DNA from: Larsenimonas salina
GTDB taxonomy: Bacteria > Pseudomonadota > Gammaproteobacteria > Pseudomonadales > Halomonadaceae
Assembly: GCF_023736155.1 (NCBI RefSeq)
Contig: NZ_JAMLJJ010000009.1
Coordinates: forward strand, 26,472-90,471
Direction: 5' to 3'
Length of the DNA: 64,000 nucleotides
Shown: one piece after another, positions 17,717 to 26,404 of the stretch
Numbering within the stretch: position 1 is the stretch's first letter
Layout of the letters: the number at the start of each line of letters is the position of its first letter
The notes under the pieces: generated by a model
The model's database searches: none
What the model was told of the DNA's origin: nothing
Seen by the model: the letters and a program-made list of their open reading frames with translations, nothing else
Translations under genes and position numbers: made by a program

Positions 17717-19063
17717 TTAGCCCGTGTGATCCTTGGCCGTTTCTGCCGGTGACGCGCCGAGCATCAGAAGCGCCACGGCGGCAATTGCAGCGCCGAGCGC
17801 CATGGTGATGGCCACGCCCTGAAGGCCGAAATCCAGCGTGAAGAGGATGCCGACCACGATCGGTGACAGCGCGGCGCCACCCCGACCGACGCCAATGGCA
17901 AAGCCGGTGCCCGAGGCGCGCTGGGCGGTCGGGAAGCGCTGGGCGAACAGTGCATAAAGGCCCACCACACCTGCGTTGGTGCAAAAGCCGGTCACCCCGA
18001 CAATCAGCGAGACTTCGCTTAGCGAGTCCGCGCCCCGGCCAAACAGGATCACCATGACAACCGACAGACACAGCGCCGCGATGGTGACCTTGCGTATCGG
18101 CAGGTAGCGGCCCAGAAGGCCCAGCAGGATGCCGCCGAGCGCGCCGCCGATATTGGCCCAGATCAGTACGCCGGCGGCGTTGGCAGCGTCGAAGCCCATA
18201 CCCACGACGATTTCCGGCACCCACTTGATGATGAAGTAGAAGGTGGCGATGTGCATGAAGTAAGCCAGCGTCAGCAGCAGCGTGGTGCGAATCAGCCCCG
18301 GTTTGAAGATCGCCAGCAGCGAACCGTCACTTTGATCGGCGGGCAGCTCCGGCAGGTGCGCGACCGTTGGGTGACCGAGCCTTCGCATTTCACGATTGAT
18401 GCGCTCGAGGGCGTTCGGGGGGCGGCGCTGGCAGAGATACGGCACGGTTTCCTTGAGCAGCAGAAAAGTCAGCGGAATCATCAGTGCCGTCACCCCGGCG
18501 CCGAAGAAGAACACGGCGCGCCAGTCGAACAGGCGCAAAAGCTGGGCGGCGACGGTGCCGCCGATGATGGCGCCCAGCGGGTAGCCAATGGCCATCAGCG
18601 ACACGCACAGATTGCGGCTCTTGCGGTTGGCGTACTCGGCGGCGGTCGCGTTGATCGAGGCCAGCATACCGCCGATACCGACGCCGGTGAGCACGCGCCA
18701 GGTGGCCAGTTCGGTCACGCTTGCCGCCATGGCTGACATCAGCATGCCAATTGTCATCAGAAGCAGGCAGCCCAGATTGGCCGGTCGGCGCCCGATCCGG
18801 TCTGTCAAACCGCCCAGCAGGATCGAGCCCAGCGCCATGCCGATCAGCTCCATGGCAAGTACCACCCCCAGCTCGGCGCGATTGATGCCCCATTCGGCCA
18901 CGATGCCAGGCGCGGCGAAGCTGATGGCGAGCACATCGAACCCATCGAGCGCATTAAGGGTGACGGTCGCGGCGACGGCCAGGATCTGGGCGCGCCCCAT
19001 CGGGGCGTCGTCGATCAGCTGGCGTGGGTCGGCGTGAACGTGGGCGGTGGTGTCGGGTGTCAT
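17717..19063 (-). CDS. MFS transporter, aromatic acid:H+ symporter type
   Basis: 448 aa with 12 predicted membrane segments. The first helix contains ALDGFDVLAISFAAPGI, a pattern typical of the PcaK/VanK aromatic-acid symporters; GGLTDRIGRRPANLG is the conserved loop 2-3 motif. GAGGAG precedes the ATG. It lies 57 bp after the GntR gene on the same strand, with padC diverging, so a hydroxycinnamate or other phenolic acid is the likely substrate. The exact substrate is not readable. Confidence 0.82.
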   Translation of the reverse strand: MTPDTTAHVHADPRQLIDDAPMGRAQILAVAATVTLNALDGFDVLAISFAAPGIVAEWGINRAELGVVLAMELIGMALGSILLGGLTDRIGRRPANLGCLLLMTIGMLMSAMAASVTELATWRVLTGVGIGGMLASINATAAEYANRKSRNLCVSLMAIGYPLGAIIGGTVAAQLLRLFDWRAVFFFGAGVTALMIPLTFLLLKETVPYLCQRRPPNALERINREMRRLGHPTVAHLPELPADQSDGSLLAIFKPGLIRTTLLLTLAYFMHIATFYFIIKWVPEIVVGMGFDAANAAGVLIWANIGGALGGILLGLLGRYLPIRKVTIAALCLSVVMVILFGRGADSLSEVSLIVGVTGFCTNAGVVGLYALFAQRFPTAQRASGTGFAIGVGRGGAALSPIVVGILFTLDFGLQGVAITMALGAAIAAVALLMLGASPAETAKDHTG

Positions 19064-19120
19064 GCAGGACTCCTCGTTGTTGTTATTGCATGCCCATGCA
19101 TCAGAGGGGCAGTCGGTCGG

Positions 19121-19909
19121 TCAGGGCGCTTGAATCAGGGCGCTGCCGCGCAGGCGCTCGAGCCGCGCCGGGTGCTCGAGGACGGTGTCGAGATTGCGTT
19201 GGGCAAGGCGTGCGTGCTCGCGCGCGATCTGTTCGGCGCGGGCGCCTTCGCCGTGGGTGATGGCATCGACCAGGCAGCGGTGCTGGTCGTTGGCGATGAG
19301 CAGGCTTCGATGCGCCGAGGGCGAGTGGGCGTAGCTCATGACAAACGCGCTGGGCGAGGCGAAGGGCAGGTGTTCGATGCGCGCCAGCGCTTCGGCCAGC
19401 GCCATGTTGTCGGCCAGTGCGATCAGGTGCTGGTGAAATGCGCTGTTGAGCGTCGTGTACTGCGAGAGGGCGTCTTCATCGAGGACGGGATGCATCACAA
19501 GGGCGTCGATGCGTTCAACGAGCTGGCGAAGAGGCTCGAGCCGGGCCGCGGGTGGGCGTGCCTCGGCGGCCTGACGCGCGGCCAGCCCCTCGAGGGTACC
19601 TCGAAGCTCGATGGTCTGCTTGAGGTACTCGGGCGAGAAGCTTCGCACCGCGTAGCCGCCCCGATCGGCGCGCTCGAGAAGCCCTTCATGGGCGAGGCAG
19701 CTGAGCGCTTCTCGAAGGGGCGTTCGGGAAACGCTCAGGCGGTCGGCCAGTGAAGCCTCCCACAGACGCTCACCCGCGCACAGGGTGCCGTCGAGAATCC
19801 AGCTTCGAAGGGTGAGCAGCACACTCACTGACTGGCGCATGATCGGGCCGCTCGAGGGAACATGGACCGCCGCATCGCTTGCCTCCACGGGTGAAAAACA
19901 CGTCGTCAT
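19121..19909 (-). CDS. GntR-family (FCD) regulator, probable padC/transporter repressor
   Basis: 262 aa from ATG 19909; a TTG 21 bp upstream and an ATG at 19840 are alternatives, and none has a good ribosome site. The winged-helix is at about residues 25-90 (GERLWEASLADRLSVSRTPLREALSCLAHEGLLE). The FCD ligand-binding domain follows (LRGTLEGLAARQAAE, FHQHLIALADNMAL, HRCLVDAITHGEGARAEQIAREH). One candidate operator overlaps the chosen start codon, so either autoregulation or a start further downstream is likely. Placement between transporter and padC suggests control by a phenolic acid. Confidence 0.85.
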   Translation of the reverse strand: MTTCFSPVEASDAAVHVPSSGPIMRQSVSVLLTLRSWILDGTLCAGERLWEASLADRLSVSRTPLREALSCLAHEGLLERADRGGYAVRSFSPEYLKQTIELRGTLEGLAARQAAEARPPAARLEPLRQLVERIDALVMHPVLDEDALSQYTTLNSAFHQHLIALADNMALAEALARIEHLPFASPSAFVMSYAHSPSAHRSLLIANDQHRCLVDAITHGEGARAEQIAREHARLAQRNLDTVLEHPARLERLRGSALIQAP

Positions 19910-19920
19910 GTATACACATG
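19907..19920. promoter_or_regulatory. FCD/GntR-type operator 1
   Basis: CATGTATACACATG is an inverted repeat with one mismatched pair. Its core TGTATACACA (19909-19918) is the exact reverse complement of the core in operator 2. FCD regulators commonly bind TGTATACA-like sites. Confidence 0.6.
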
Positions 19921-19987
19921 TATCGGGCAAGCAAGGAATTCGCGACCTTTTCGAGCCAAATTTGGTCTAAAGCACTAGGCGCTCAAG

Positions 19988-20003
19988 CAATGTGTATACA
20001 TTG
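19988..20003. promoter_or_regulatory. FCD/GntR-type operator 2
   Basis: CAATGTGTATACATTG is an inverted repeat with one mismatched pair, core TGTGTATACA (19991-20000). It is 81 bp (about 8 helical turns) from operator 1 and 86 bp before the padC start, inside the divergent promoter region. Confidence 0.62.
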
Positions 20004-20033
20004 AGCCGCTTGGTACGAATGACGAGGCGCGCA

Positions 20034-20065
20034 ACAGGCGCCACCCTCTTTTACAGGCGCCACCC
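20034..20065 (+). repeat. 13-bp direct repeat in the padC leader
   Basis: ACAGGCGCCACCC occurs at 20034-20046 and again at 20053-20065, a 19-bp period. The pair ends 23 bp before the padC start, so it is probably in the transcribed leader. Function unknown. Confidence 0.6.
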
Positions 20066-20088
20066 CTTCTACCCATCCCGAGGACGTC

Positions 20089-20610
20089 ATGAACAACGAA
20101 TCGTTTGAGTCCACTCGGCCGGATGAGCTGGCCCCCTTCATCGGCCACCACGTCATCTACACCTACGACAACGGTTGGCAATACGAGCTGTATCTCAAGA
20201 ACGCCGACACCATCGACTACCGCATTCACGGCGGCATGGTCGGAGGCCGATGGGTCAAGGATCAGAAAGTGCATCTGGCTCGATTGAGCGACGAGGTGTG
20301 CAAGGTGTCCTGGCATGAACCGACCGGCACATCGGTCAGTCTGGCGCTCAATCTGTCCGAGCGGCGAGTGCATGGCATTATCTTCTTTCCGCGCTGGGTC
20401 GCCGAGCACCCGGAGCGTACGGTCTGCTATCAGAACGACCATCTGGAGGCGATGGTGCGTTACCGGGACGCCGGGCCAACCTATCCCTATCTGATCATCG
20501 ACGAGTTCGCCACGCTCACCTTCAAGGACTGCCCGGGGCCGAACGACGAACGGGTGATCGCGTGTGCGCCCGAGGCATTGCCCGAGGGGTTTGCCGACCG
20601 CCGGCAGTGA
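20089..20610 (+). CDS. padC: phenolic acid decarboxylase
   Basis: 173 aa, the normal length for the lipocalin-like phenolic acid decarboxylase. The conserved core is unmistakable: HHVIYTYDNGWQYELYLKNAD, DYRIHGGMVGGRWVKDQK, SWHEPTGTSVSL and HGIIFFPRWVAEHPE. The active-site tyrosines (YTY), the Arg in DYRIHGG and the Glu in HEPTGT are present. It non-oxidatively decarboxylates p-coumaric, ferulic and caffeic acids to vinylphenols, a detoxification reaction. The weak site CGAGGA precedes the ATG. Regulation is probably by the divergent GntR protein. Confidence 0.95.
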   Translation: MNNESFESTRPDELAPFIGHHVIYTYDNGWQYELYLKNADTIDYRIHGGMVGGRWVKDQKVHLARLSDEVCKVSWHEPTGTSVSLALNLSERRVHGIIFFPRWVAEHPERTVCYQNDHLEAMVRYRDAGPTYPYLIIDEFATLTFKDCPGPNDERVIACAPEALPEGFADRRQ

Positions 20611-20617
20611 GCGCCGG

Positions 20618-21553
20618 CTAGCGCGGAAGCGCCTCCGGGCGGTAGCGTTCGAGCAGTGCCCAGAGAATCGCTGCGGTTTGCGTGTCCGGCTCGCCCGAGT
20701 AATCGGCGGGCCGGAAGTGCATCTGAAAGGCGCGGGTGGCGGCGCGGGCCTGGTCGGTCAATCGGTCGGTCGGCGAGACGGCGTAGCCATAGGCCGAGAG
20801 GGCACCCAGAAACTGTGCGAGCGATGGCGGCTCACGCTCGAAGCGCGCGCGAAAGTGGTCGACGCTCTCAGGTCTGGGCCAGGCGCCGATGCCGGCGCGG
20901 TAAAGCCGGTGCCACGGAAATGCCGGCCCCGGGTCGACCTTACGGGTCGGGGCGATGTCCGAGTGGCCGACGATGGCGGTCGGGTCAAGGCCGTAGCGCC
21001 GGGAGATATCACGGGCGAGCGCGATCACGGCGTTGATCTGGTCGGCGGAGTAAGGGGCCCAGCCATTGAGCGTGCCCTCCCGCGGGCCTTCGTTAACGAT
21101 CTCGATCCCGATCGAACTGTCGTTGAGGTGGGTTCTGCCCTGCCAGGCGCTGACGCCTGCGTGCCACGCCCGGCGTGATTCCGGCACCATCTGAAGCACG
21201 ATGGGGGTGTCGCCCCGGCGCTCGGGCGAACGGGTGATCAGATAGTGCACGCTGACGTTTGGGCCCTGAAGGGCGCGAAACGCGGCCGCGTTGTCGTCGC
21301 TTGTGAAATGAAGCACCAGAAAGCGCACGCGTGAATTGCTGACGTTAGCCGGATAGTGGTGATCGACCAGATAACCCGCCCGCGCGTCCAACGGATGCGA
21401 CTGGCTCAAGCGGTCCGGCGGGCCGGGCGCCAACAGCGGCGGCGCCTGATGGGGGTGCCACTCGGTGGGAAGCGTTAGCGAGCTACTGGCGCAGCCTGTC
21501 ATCAACACCACGAGGGCGATGAGGCTTGCCGGTCTTGTCAGCGAGTAGAGCAT
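20618..21553 (-). CDS. N-acetylmuramoyl-L-alanine amidase lipoprotein (AmiD-like)
   Basis: 311 aa. A signal peptide with lipobox VLMTGC marks an outer-membrane-type lipoprotein. The amidase_2 domain spans about residues 65-215 with zinc-ligand histidines at LVLHFTSDD, RRAWHAGVSAW and AIVGHSDIAPTRKVDPGPAFPW. A C-terminal peptidoglycan-binding segment is seen (LSAYGYAVSPTDRLTDQARAATRAFQMHFRP). It cleaves the amide between MurNAc and the stem peptide, probably in recycling of anhydro-muropeptides. It ends 8 bp from padC, convergent. Confidence 0.88.
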   Translation of the reverse strand: MLYSLTRPASLIALVVLMTGCASSSLTLPTEWHPHQAPPLLAPGPPDRLSQSHPLDARAGYLVDHHYPANVSNSRVRFLVLHFTSDDNAAAFRALQGPNVSVHYLITRSPERRGDTPIVLQMVPESRRAWHAGVSAWQGRTHLNDSSIGIEIVNEGPREGTLNGWAPYSADQINAVIALARDISRRYGLDPTAIVGHSDIAPTRKVDPGPAFPWHRLYRAGIGAWPRPESVDHFRARFEREPPSLAQFLGALSAYGYAVSPTDRLTDQARAATRAFQMHFRPADYSGEPDTQTAAILWALLERYRPEALPR

Positions 21554-21597
21554 GCGGCGTCGGTGTCAGTGAATGCAGAGCCCGAACTCTAGCATGC

Positions 21598-22917
21598 TTA
21601 CATCTGCTGCGGTTTCTTGGGCACGGCCAGCCGCGACGCCGGAAAGACGCAGCGGAAGGTGGCGCCCTGGCCGACGTCGCTTTCGATTTCAAGGCGGGCA
21701 TCATGGCGCAGCAGTACGTGCTTGACGATGGCGAGGCCGAGACCGGTGCCGCCGCTTTGAGTCGATCGGCTCTTGTCGACGCGGTAGAACCGTTCGGTCA
21801 GCCGGCTCAGATGCGTCTTGGGAATACCGTCGCCGTCGTCGATAACCTCAACCATCGCACCGCGAGGGTGATCCAGGTAGCGCAGGGTAATGGTGGTGCC
21901 GTCCGGGGTGTAGCGCACTGCATTGATCACCAGGTTCGACAGCGCACTTCGAAGCTCGTTGGCGTCTCCCAATATCGTCCGGTGCTCATCAAGTGACAGG
22001 GTGAACTGATGGCGGCCGTTCGAGAGTGAGGCGGCGTCGGTGTGGATCTCCCGGCACAGGGCGGCGATATCGACCGGCTGGCGTTCGGTCTGGCGCTCGC
22101 TGGTTTCGAGCCGCGACAGCGTCAGTAGGTCATCGACCAGGCTCTGCATGCGTCGTGTCTGGCTTTGCATCTGGCCGAAGGCGCGCTTGAGGCGCGGCGG
22201 TACCGGGCTTTCCTGCTGGTCGGCCTGATCCAGAAAGGTTTCAAGGTAACCCGAGACCACGGTCAGTGGCGTTCGAAGCTCGTGAGAGACATTGGCAACG
22301 AAGTCGCGCCTTGTCTGCTCGAGGCGTTGGAGCCGCGTGACGTCGCGGGCGAGCACCAGGCGTTCGTTATCGCCGAACACCGTGATGCGGGCCTCGATGG
22401 TACGCCCGTCATGCGCCGGCGATGAGAGAAAGACAGGCTCGCTGTAATCGGCCTGGTTGAAGTACTGGATAAAGGCCGGGTCACGCAGGTAATTGGTGAT
22501 GTGGTGGCCGCGGTCGTGGCGGGCGTCAAGGCCAAGCATCCGCTCGGCAGCGCTGTTCCACCAGTCCAGGTGACCGGCCCGATCGAGCATGACGATGCCA
22601 TCCTGCATCGCTTCCGAGGACTCCTCGACCCGGGTCAGAACGCGGCGAAGCCGGCCTTGAAGTTGCGCCTGGCTTTTCTGGTAGCGATAGAGGCGGTCGA
22701 ACAGATCTCCCCACACGCCGTCGCCGGAAGGCGGCTTTTGCATGACCGGCGCTTCAAGCCAGCCGTAGAGCTTTTTCAGGTGCCAGAGCGTAAAGGTCAT
22801 ATGCACGGCAAGTCCCAGCGCGACGCCCCAGCCGCCTGCGCCGATCAAAAGGCCCAGCAGTCCGAACCCGATCACGAGGTAGGAAAGCCGCCATATTTCG
22901 TTGGTCCAGTAATGCAT
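21598..22917 (-). CDS. phoR: phosphate regulon sensor histidine kinase
   Basis: 439 aa. Two close N-terminal membrane segments (about residues 11-45) are followed by a PAS domain (about 95-195) and the kinase core. The phospho-acceptor is H212 in FVANVSHELRTPL. ATP-binding boxes are NLVINAVRYTPDG, DDGDGIPKTHL and GGTGLGLAIVKHVL. It phosphorylates PhoB when phosphate is scarce, under control of the Pst system. It lies 15 bp after phoB. The lack of a periplasmic sensor domain is normal for PhoR. Confidence 0.95.
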   Translation of the reverse strand: MHYWTNEIWRLSYLVIGFGLLGLLIGAGGWGVALGLAVHMTFTLWHLKKLYGWLEAPVMQKPPSGDGVWGDLFDRLYRYQKSQAQLQGRLRRVLTRVEESSEAMQDGIVMLDRAGHLDWWNSAAERMLGLDARHDRGHHITNYLRDPAFIQYFNQADYSEPVFLSSPAHDGRTIEARITVFGDNERLVLARDVTRLQRLEQTRRDFVANVSHELRTPLTVVSGYLETFLDQADQQESPVPPRLKRAFGQMQSQTRRMQSLVDDLLTLSRLETSERQTERQPVDIAALCREIHTDAASLSNGRHQFTLSLDEHRTILGDANELRSALSNLVINAVRYTPDGTTITLRYLDHPRGAMVEVIDDGDGIPKTHLSRLTERFYRVDKSRSTQSGGTGLGLAIVKHVLLRHDARLEIESDVGQGATFRCVFPASRLAVPKKPQQM

Positions 22918-22932
22918 TGTGGGGGCGGTCGC

Positions 22933-23619
22933 CTAGTGCTGGGTTGAAAACCGATAGCCGGTGCCACGCACGGTCTGGATCAACTGTTGATAGGGGTCAC
23001 CAAGCGCCTTTCGAAGCCGGCGGATGTGCACGTCGACCGTGCGTTCCTCGACGTAGACATTGCCGCCCCAGACCTTGTCGAGCAGTTGGGCGCGCGTATA
23101 GGCCCGCTCCTGGTGGGTCATGAAGAACTGAAGCAAACGGTATTCGGTAGGGCCGATGTCGATCAGCTGGCCGGCGCCGCTGACGCGGTGACTCGAGGGA
23201 TCAAGACGCAGACCATCAACCTCGACGGCCTCTTCGACGCCCTTGGGCGTCGTGCGCCGGAGGACGGCCTTAAGCCGGGCAATCAGTTCTCGCGGGGAGA
23301 ACGGCTTGACGATGTAGTCGTCGGCGCCGCTTTCAAGCCCCATGACCTTGTTGTCTTCTTCACCCTTGGCCGTCAGCAGAATCACGGGTACTTCGGCCGT
23401 GGCGGAATCGCGCTTGAGCCGGCGTGCGAGTTCGATGCCGCTGAGGCCGGGCATCATCCAGTCGAGCAGCACCAGATCCGGCTGGTCATCGACGATCAGG
23501 GCATGGGCATCCTGAGCGTTGTCGGCCTCGAGGACCTTGAAGTCGGCCATTTCGAGTGCGATAGCCACCATTTCGCGAATCGCGGCTTCGTCATCGACGA
23601 TCAGAACAGTTTTCGACAT
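22933..23619 (-). CDS. phoB: phosphate regulon response regulator
   Basis: 228 aa OmpR-class regulator. The receiver domain has the acidic pocket IVDDE (D9, D10), phospho-acceptor D53 (LLDWMMPG) and the switch lysine in ILLTAKGEED. The C-terminal winged helix includes RAQLLDKVWGGNVYVEERTVDVHIRRLRKAL. The protein binds Pho boxes; two lie upstream of its own gene, indicating autoregulation. It is cotranscribed with phoR. Confidence 0.97.
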   Translation of the reverse strand: MSKTVLIVDDEAAIREMVAIALEMADFKVLEADNAQDAHALIVDDQPDLVLLDWMMPGLSGIELARRLKRDSATAEVPVILLTAKGEEDNKVMGLESGADDYIVKPFSPRELIARLKAVLRRTTPKGVEEAVEVDGLRLDPSSHRVSGAGQLIDIGPTEYRLLQFFMTHQERAYTRAQLLDKVWGGNVYVEERTVDVHIRRLRKALGDPYQQLIQTVRGTGYRFSTQH

Positions 23620-23679
23620 GAGTCGCCTCTTTTATTGAGTGCGCAGTACGTCGCGGTGTGGGTACGTGCGGCTGTATTG

Positions 23680-23730
23680 ATGACAAGGCGATGACAGTTT
23701 TAACGCTTGGGTGTGACAGCAATATGACAC
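23680..23730 (-). promoter_or_regulatory. two Pho boxes upstream of phoB
   Basis: Minus-strand reading gives GTGTCATATTGCTGTCAC (23730-23713) and CTGTCATCGCCTTGTCAT (23697-23680). Each has the 7-4-7 layout of the PhoB consensus CTGTCAT-N4-CTGTCAT, with 12 of 14 and 13 of 14 matches. The boxes start 33 bp apart, close to three helical turns. The nearer box is 60 bp before the phoB start. This supports PhoB autoactivation. Confidence 0.85.
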
Positions 23731-23850
23731 ACGGAGCCAGGGGCGAGAAGAGGGGCGGTGAGGCGTTCGGGAAGGGGCGTTATTCAGAAGCGGCCGCCTC
23801 TCGCGGCGAAACGAGAGACGGCGTGGGGCACGTGTCGGGCCGGATTGCGC

Positions 23851-24723
23851 CTAGGGCCAGACCGAGAGCGCAATGCCTGCAAACAGCAGCACGCCGCTCC
23901 AGTGGTTGTTCAAAAAGGCCTTGAAGCAGCCTTCACGGGTGCGGGTCCAGGTGAGTTGCTGCTGATAGAGAAAGGTCACCGCGATGCCGACAAGTCCGAG
24001 CCAGTAAAACCCGTCGAGCCCGGCGGCAAGGCCGAGCATGAACAGCAGACCCAGCACCAGAAGCTGCAACAGGCCGATGATCAACCGGTCCTGTGCGCCA
24101 AACAGTACGGCCGTGGATTTGATGCCGACCTTTAGATCGTCGTTGCGATCAACCATGGCGTACTGGGTGTCATAGACCAGGGTCCAGGCGACGTTTGCGA
24201 AGAACAGCCACCAGGCAATGGCGGGCACGCTTTCCTGTACAGCGCCGAACGCCATCGGAATGCCCCAGCCGAACGCCGCCCCGAGGACCGCCTGCGGGAA
24301 GTGGGTGTAGCGCTTCATGAAAGGGTAGATTGCCGCTAGCGCGGCCGCCCCCAGCGACAGCCAGATGGTGAAGGCGTTGGTAAAGCAGACCAGAACGAAC
24401 GCCAGCACCAACAGCGCGGCGAACAGAATCAGCGCCTCCCTGGCGGAAATACGCCCGGTGGCAAGCGGCCGGGCACGGGTACGCTCGACATGGCCGTCGA
24501 AATTACGGTCGGCGTAATCGTTGATCACACACCCGGCCGCGCGCATGACGTACACCCCCAGGATGAAAATGATCAGCGTGCTGCGCTCGGGCTGGCCGTT
24601 TGATGCCAGAAACAGCGCGGCAAGCGTTGGCCACATCAAAAGCCAGGTGCCGATGGGGCGGTCGAGACGCATCAGTTTCAAGAAGTCGGGCAGGCGCTGA
24701 AACGGGGGCGGTAAGGACATCAT
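23851..24723 (-). CDS. ubiA: 4-hydroxybenzoate octaprenyltransferase
   Basis: 290 aa integral membrane prenyltransferase with about eight or nine membrane segments. Both aspartate-rich motifs are present: [20 protein letters not shown] and the second [17 protein letters not shown]. It attaches the polyprenyl tail to 4-hydroxybenzoate in ubiquinone synthesis. It follows ubiC by 86 bp on the same strand, the classic ubiCA pair. Confidence 0.96.
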   Translation of the reverse strand: MMSLPPPFQRLPDFLKLMRLDRPIGTWLLMWPTLAALFLASNGQPERSTLIIFILGVYVMRAAGCVINDYADRNFDGHVERTRARPLATGRISAREALILFAALLVLAFVLVCFTNAFTIWLSLGAAALAAIYPFMKRYTHFPQAVLGAAFGWGIPMAFGAVQESVPAIAWWLFFANVAWTLVYDTQYAMVDRNDDLKVGIKSTAVLFGAQDRLIIGLLQLLVLGLLFMLGLAAGLDGFYWLGLVGIAVTFLYQQQLTWTRTREGCFKAFLNNHWSGVLLFAGIALSVWP

Positions 24724-24809
24724 GACGCGGCGTAAGCTCCCTTGGGTGGGTAATGATGGGCGATGAACGATGACACTGAAGGTGCATGGCGTCGGGTGAG
24801 TCTAACGCA

Positions 24810-25331
24810 TCATCGGCTTGGGGTGGGCAGTCGGCAGGCCGTGGTCATGGCGGGCAGGAAGAATTCCTGCACCAAAAGCGTGATGTCCGGGTGCTGGAAC
24901 ACTGACCGGCGCCCGGCGAGCGCGCCGACCCCCAGCGGGTCGCGTGTGGTGATTTCAAGCATCGAGCGGCGGGTAGCGCTTTGTCGAAAGAGCCAGTGGC
25001 CCAGCGGCGTTCGCCCCATGCGCGCCAGTAACGCCTCCGCGCGGGCGGTCGGCAGTGCCAATGAGCGGGCGTAAACCCAGGGCGTGTCACCGCAGTTGAG
25101 CGTGACCTCGCGTACGCGCACATGACGCCGGCAGGCTAGCCCCAGACGCTGTTGCTCGTCCGGGTGGGGGCGCTCGAACGCTTCGTTGAGCACTGTGACG
25201 CCGAGCGGCGCTGGCATGGCGTGCTCGAGCCGCGCGGTCAGCGAATCCTCGCTTGCAAGCCACGGGCCCCAGCGGGCATCGAGGGTGGTCGGCCATAGCG
25301 TAAGGGCGTGCCAGGAAGAAAAACGGGGCAT
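24810..25331 (-). CDS. ubiC: chorismate lyase
   Basis: 173 aa, normal length. The features expected of UbiC are seen: VREVTLNCGDTPWVYARSLAL in the middle and PLGHWLFRQSATRRS followed by a Glu (MLEITT). It removes pyruvate from chorismate to give 4-hydroxybenzoate, the substrate of the neighbouring ubiA product. Soluble enzyme. The start at ATG 25331 agrees with family lengths. Confidence 0.93.
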   Translation of the reverse strand: MPRFSSWHALTLWPTTLDARWGPWLASEDSLTARLEHAMPAPLGVTVLNEAFERPHPDEQQRLGLACRRHVRVREVTLNCGDTPWVYARSLALPTARAEALLARMGRTPLGHWLFRQSATRRSMLEITTRDPLGVGALAGRRSVFQHPDITLLVQEFFLPAMTTACRLPTPSR

Positions 25332-25626
25332 CGGGTCTGCTCACGGTGAACGAGGTGCAATATGACGCGGTGAGTATAGAGCTTGAGCCCCGTCTTCCCA
25401 ATGGGTAGCCTCTGGTGCCGCACTGACGCTTGCCCCGCGGCGTTCAAATCGCGTTACGCTAAGGTTGCGCTGGCGGTGTCGGGGCAGAGGTTGCTAGGCT
25501 AGAGCGTGCTCGTCACGCGGCCAACGCCTTTGTAGGTCGTGCCCGGGGAAGCAAACCGGGCGGTCAAGAGAAAACAACAGTGCACGCGGCATCGACTGCC
25601 ATGTATCGCACGACTTAGGAGACATT

Positions 25627-25899
25627 ATGCGTAAGCCCGAACTTGCTGCAGCAATCGCGGAACAAGCCGACCTGTCCAAGGACAAGGCCGGTCAAGTGCT
25701 CAATGTGATTCTCGATGAGATCACGGGCCAGGTTGCTAAAGGTGAAGATGTCACGCTGATCGGCTTTGGGTCGTTCACTGTGCGCGAGCGTGCAGCGCGC
25801 ACCGGTAAGAACCCTCAAACGGGCCAGGCGCTCGAGATTCCGGCCAGCAAGACCGTGGCATTCAAGCCCGGCAAGAAGCTCAAGGACGCAGTTCAGTAA
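25627..25899 (+). CDS. DNA-binding protein HU
   Basis: 90 aa, standard HU length. The motif GFGSFTVRERAARTGKNPQTGQALEIPASKTVAFKPGK is the DNA-embracing arm with the intercalating proline in NPQTG. It is a nucleoid architectural protein acting as a dimer. The strong site TTAGGAG precedes ATG 25627. Whether it is the alpha or beta subunit is not decided; the sequence resembles HupA. The 295-bp stretch upstream (25332-25626) is non-coding and presumably carries its promoter; I could not fix a -35/-10 pair. Confidence 0.96.
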   Translation: MRKPELAAAIAEQADLSKDKAGQVLNVILDEITGQVAKGEDVTLIGFGSFTVRERAARTGKNPQTGQALEIPASKTVAFKPGKKLKDAVQ

Positions 25900-25910
25900 G
25901 TACGCTATCG

Positions 25911-25935
25911 ATGCCGGCATTCGCCGGCATTTTTT
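25911..25935 (+). terminator. rho-independent terminator of the HU gene
   Basis: ATGCCGGC-ATTC-GCCGGCAT stem-loop (8-bp stem, 4-base loop) with a run of six T, starting 12 bp after the HU stop. Confidence 0.9.
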
Positions 25936-26020
25936 ATGGCTGGTTTTATGATCGTACGCCGCTGGGCGTACGCGCCTGTTTGGCCTAGGCTTTAGAGGGT
26001 GTCGGCCTGGGAGAACGCCA

Positions 26021-26386
26021 ATGAAATACCGATTTGTACTGTGGTTTTTAGGGCAACTATTAAAGCGTGCGTATCGGCGCTCACCGGAGTTTCGCGACAA
26101 CCTCGAAAAAAAGGGGCCGTTCAGCTTCGGCATCGGTCTTGACGAGGATCCAGACGTTGGACGCCATTACACGCTTTCCCCCAACAGAGTCGATAGCGGC
26201 GAGGGCGTGCCAGTCACGACCGACCTCGAACTTCGTTTTCAAGACACCACCACCGCCGTTTCCTTTCTCAAGCGCCCCAACGCCCGCCACTTCCGAACGC
26301 TTTTGATGGCGCACCGCCTGCGTTTAGTGGGCAGCGTGCGGGACCTCGAACGGCTTCAAACGCTTTTAAAGCACGTGCGTAAGTGA
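26021..26386 (+). CDS. conserved-looking small protein of unknown function
   Basis: 121 aa, basic. GGGAG sits 8 bp before ATG 26021, which supports real translation. An N-terminal amphipathic segment (MKYRFVLWFLGQLLKRAYR) precedes a stretch rich in Arg, Phe and Leu. The layout (membrane-proximal helix, LELRFQDTTTAVSFLKRPN, then a C-terminal helix RLRLVGSVRDLERLQTLLKHV) is faintly like the lipid-binding SCP-2 fold, but I do not recognise a family with confidence. It sits alone between HU and the convergent recG. Confidence 0.7.
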   Translation: MKYRFVLWFLGQLLKRAYRRSPEFRDNLEKKGPFSFGIGLDEDPDVGRHYTLSPNRVDSGEGVPVTTDLELRFQDTTTAVSFLKRPNARHFRTLLMAHRLRLVGSVRDLERLQTLLKHVRK

Positions 26387-26404
26387 GCGTGGCCGTCGAC
26401 GGGG

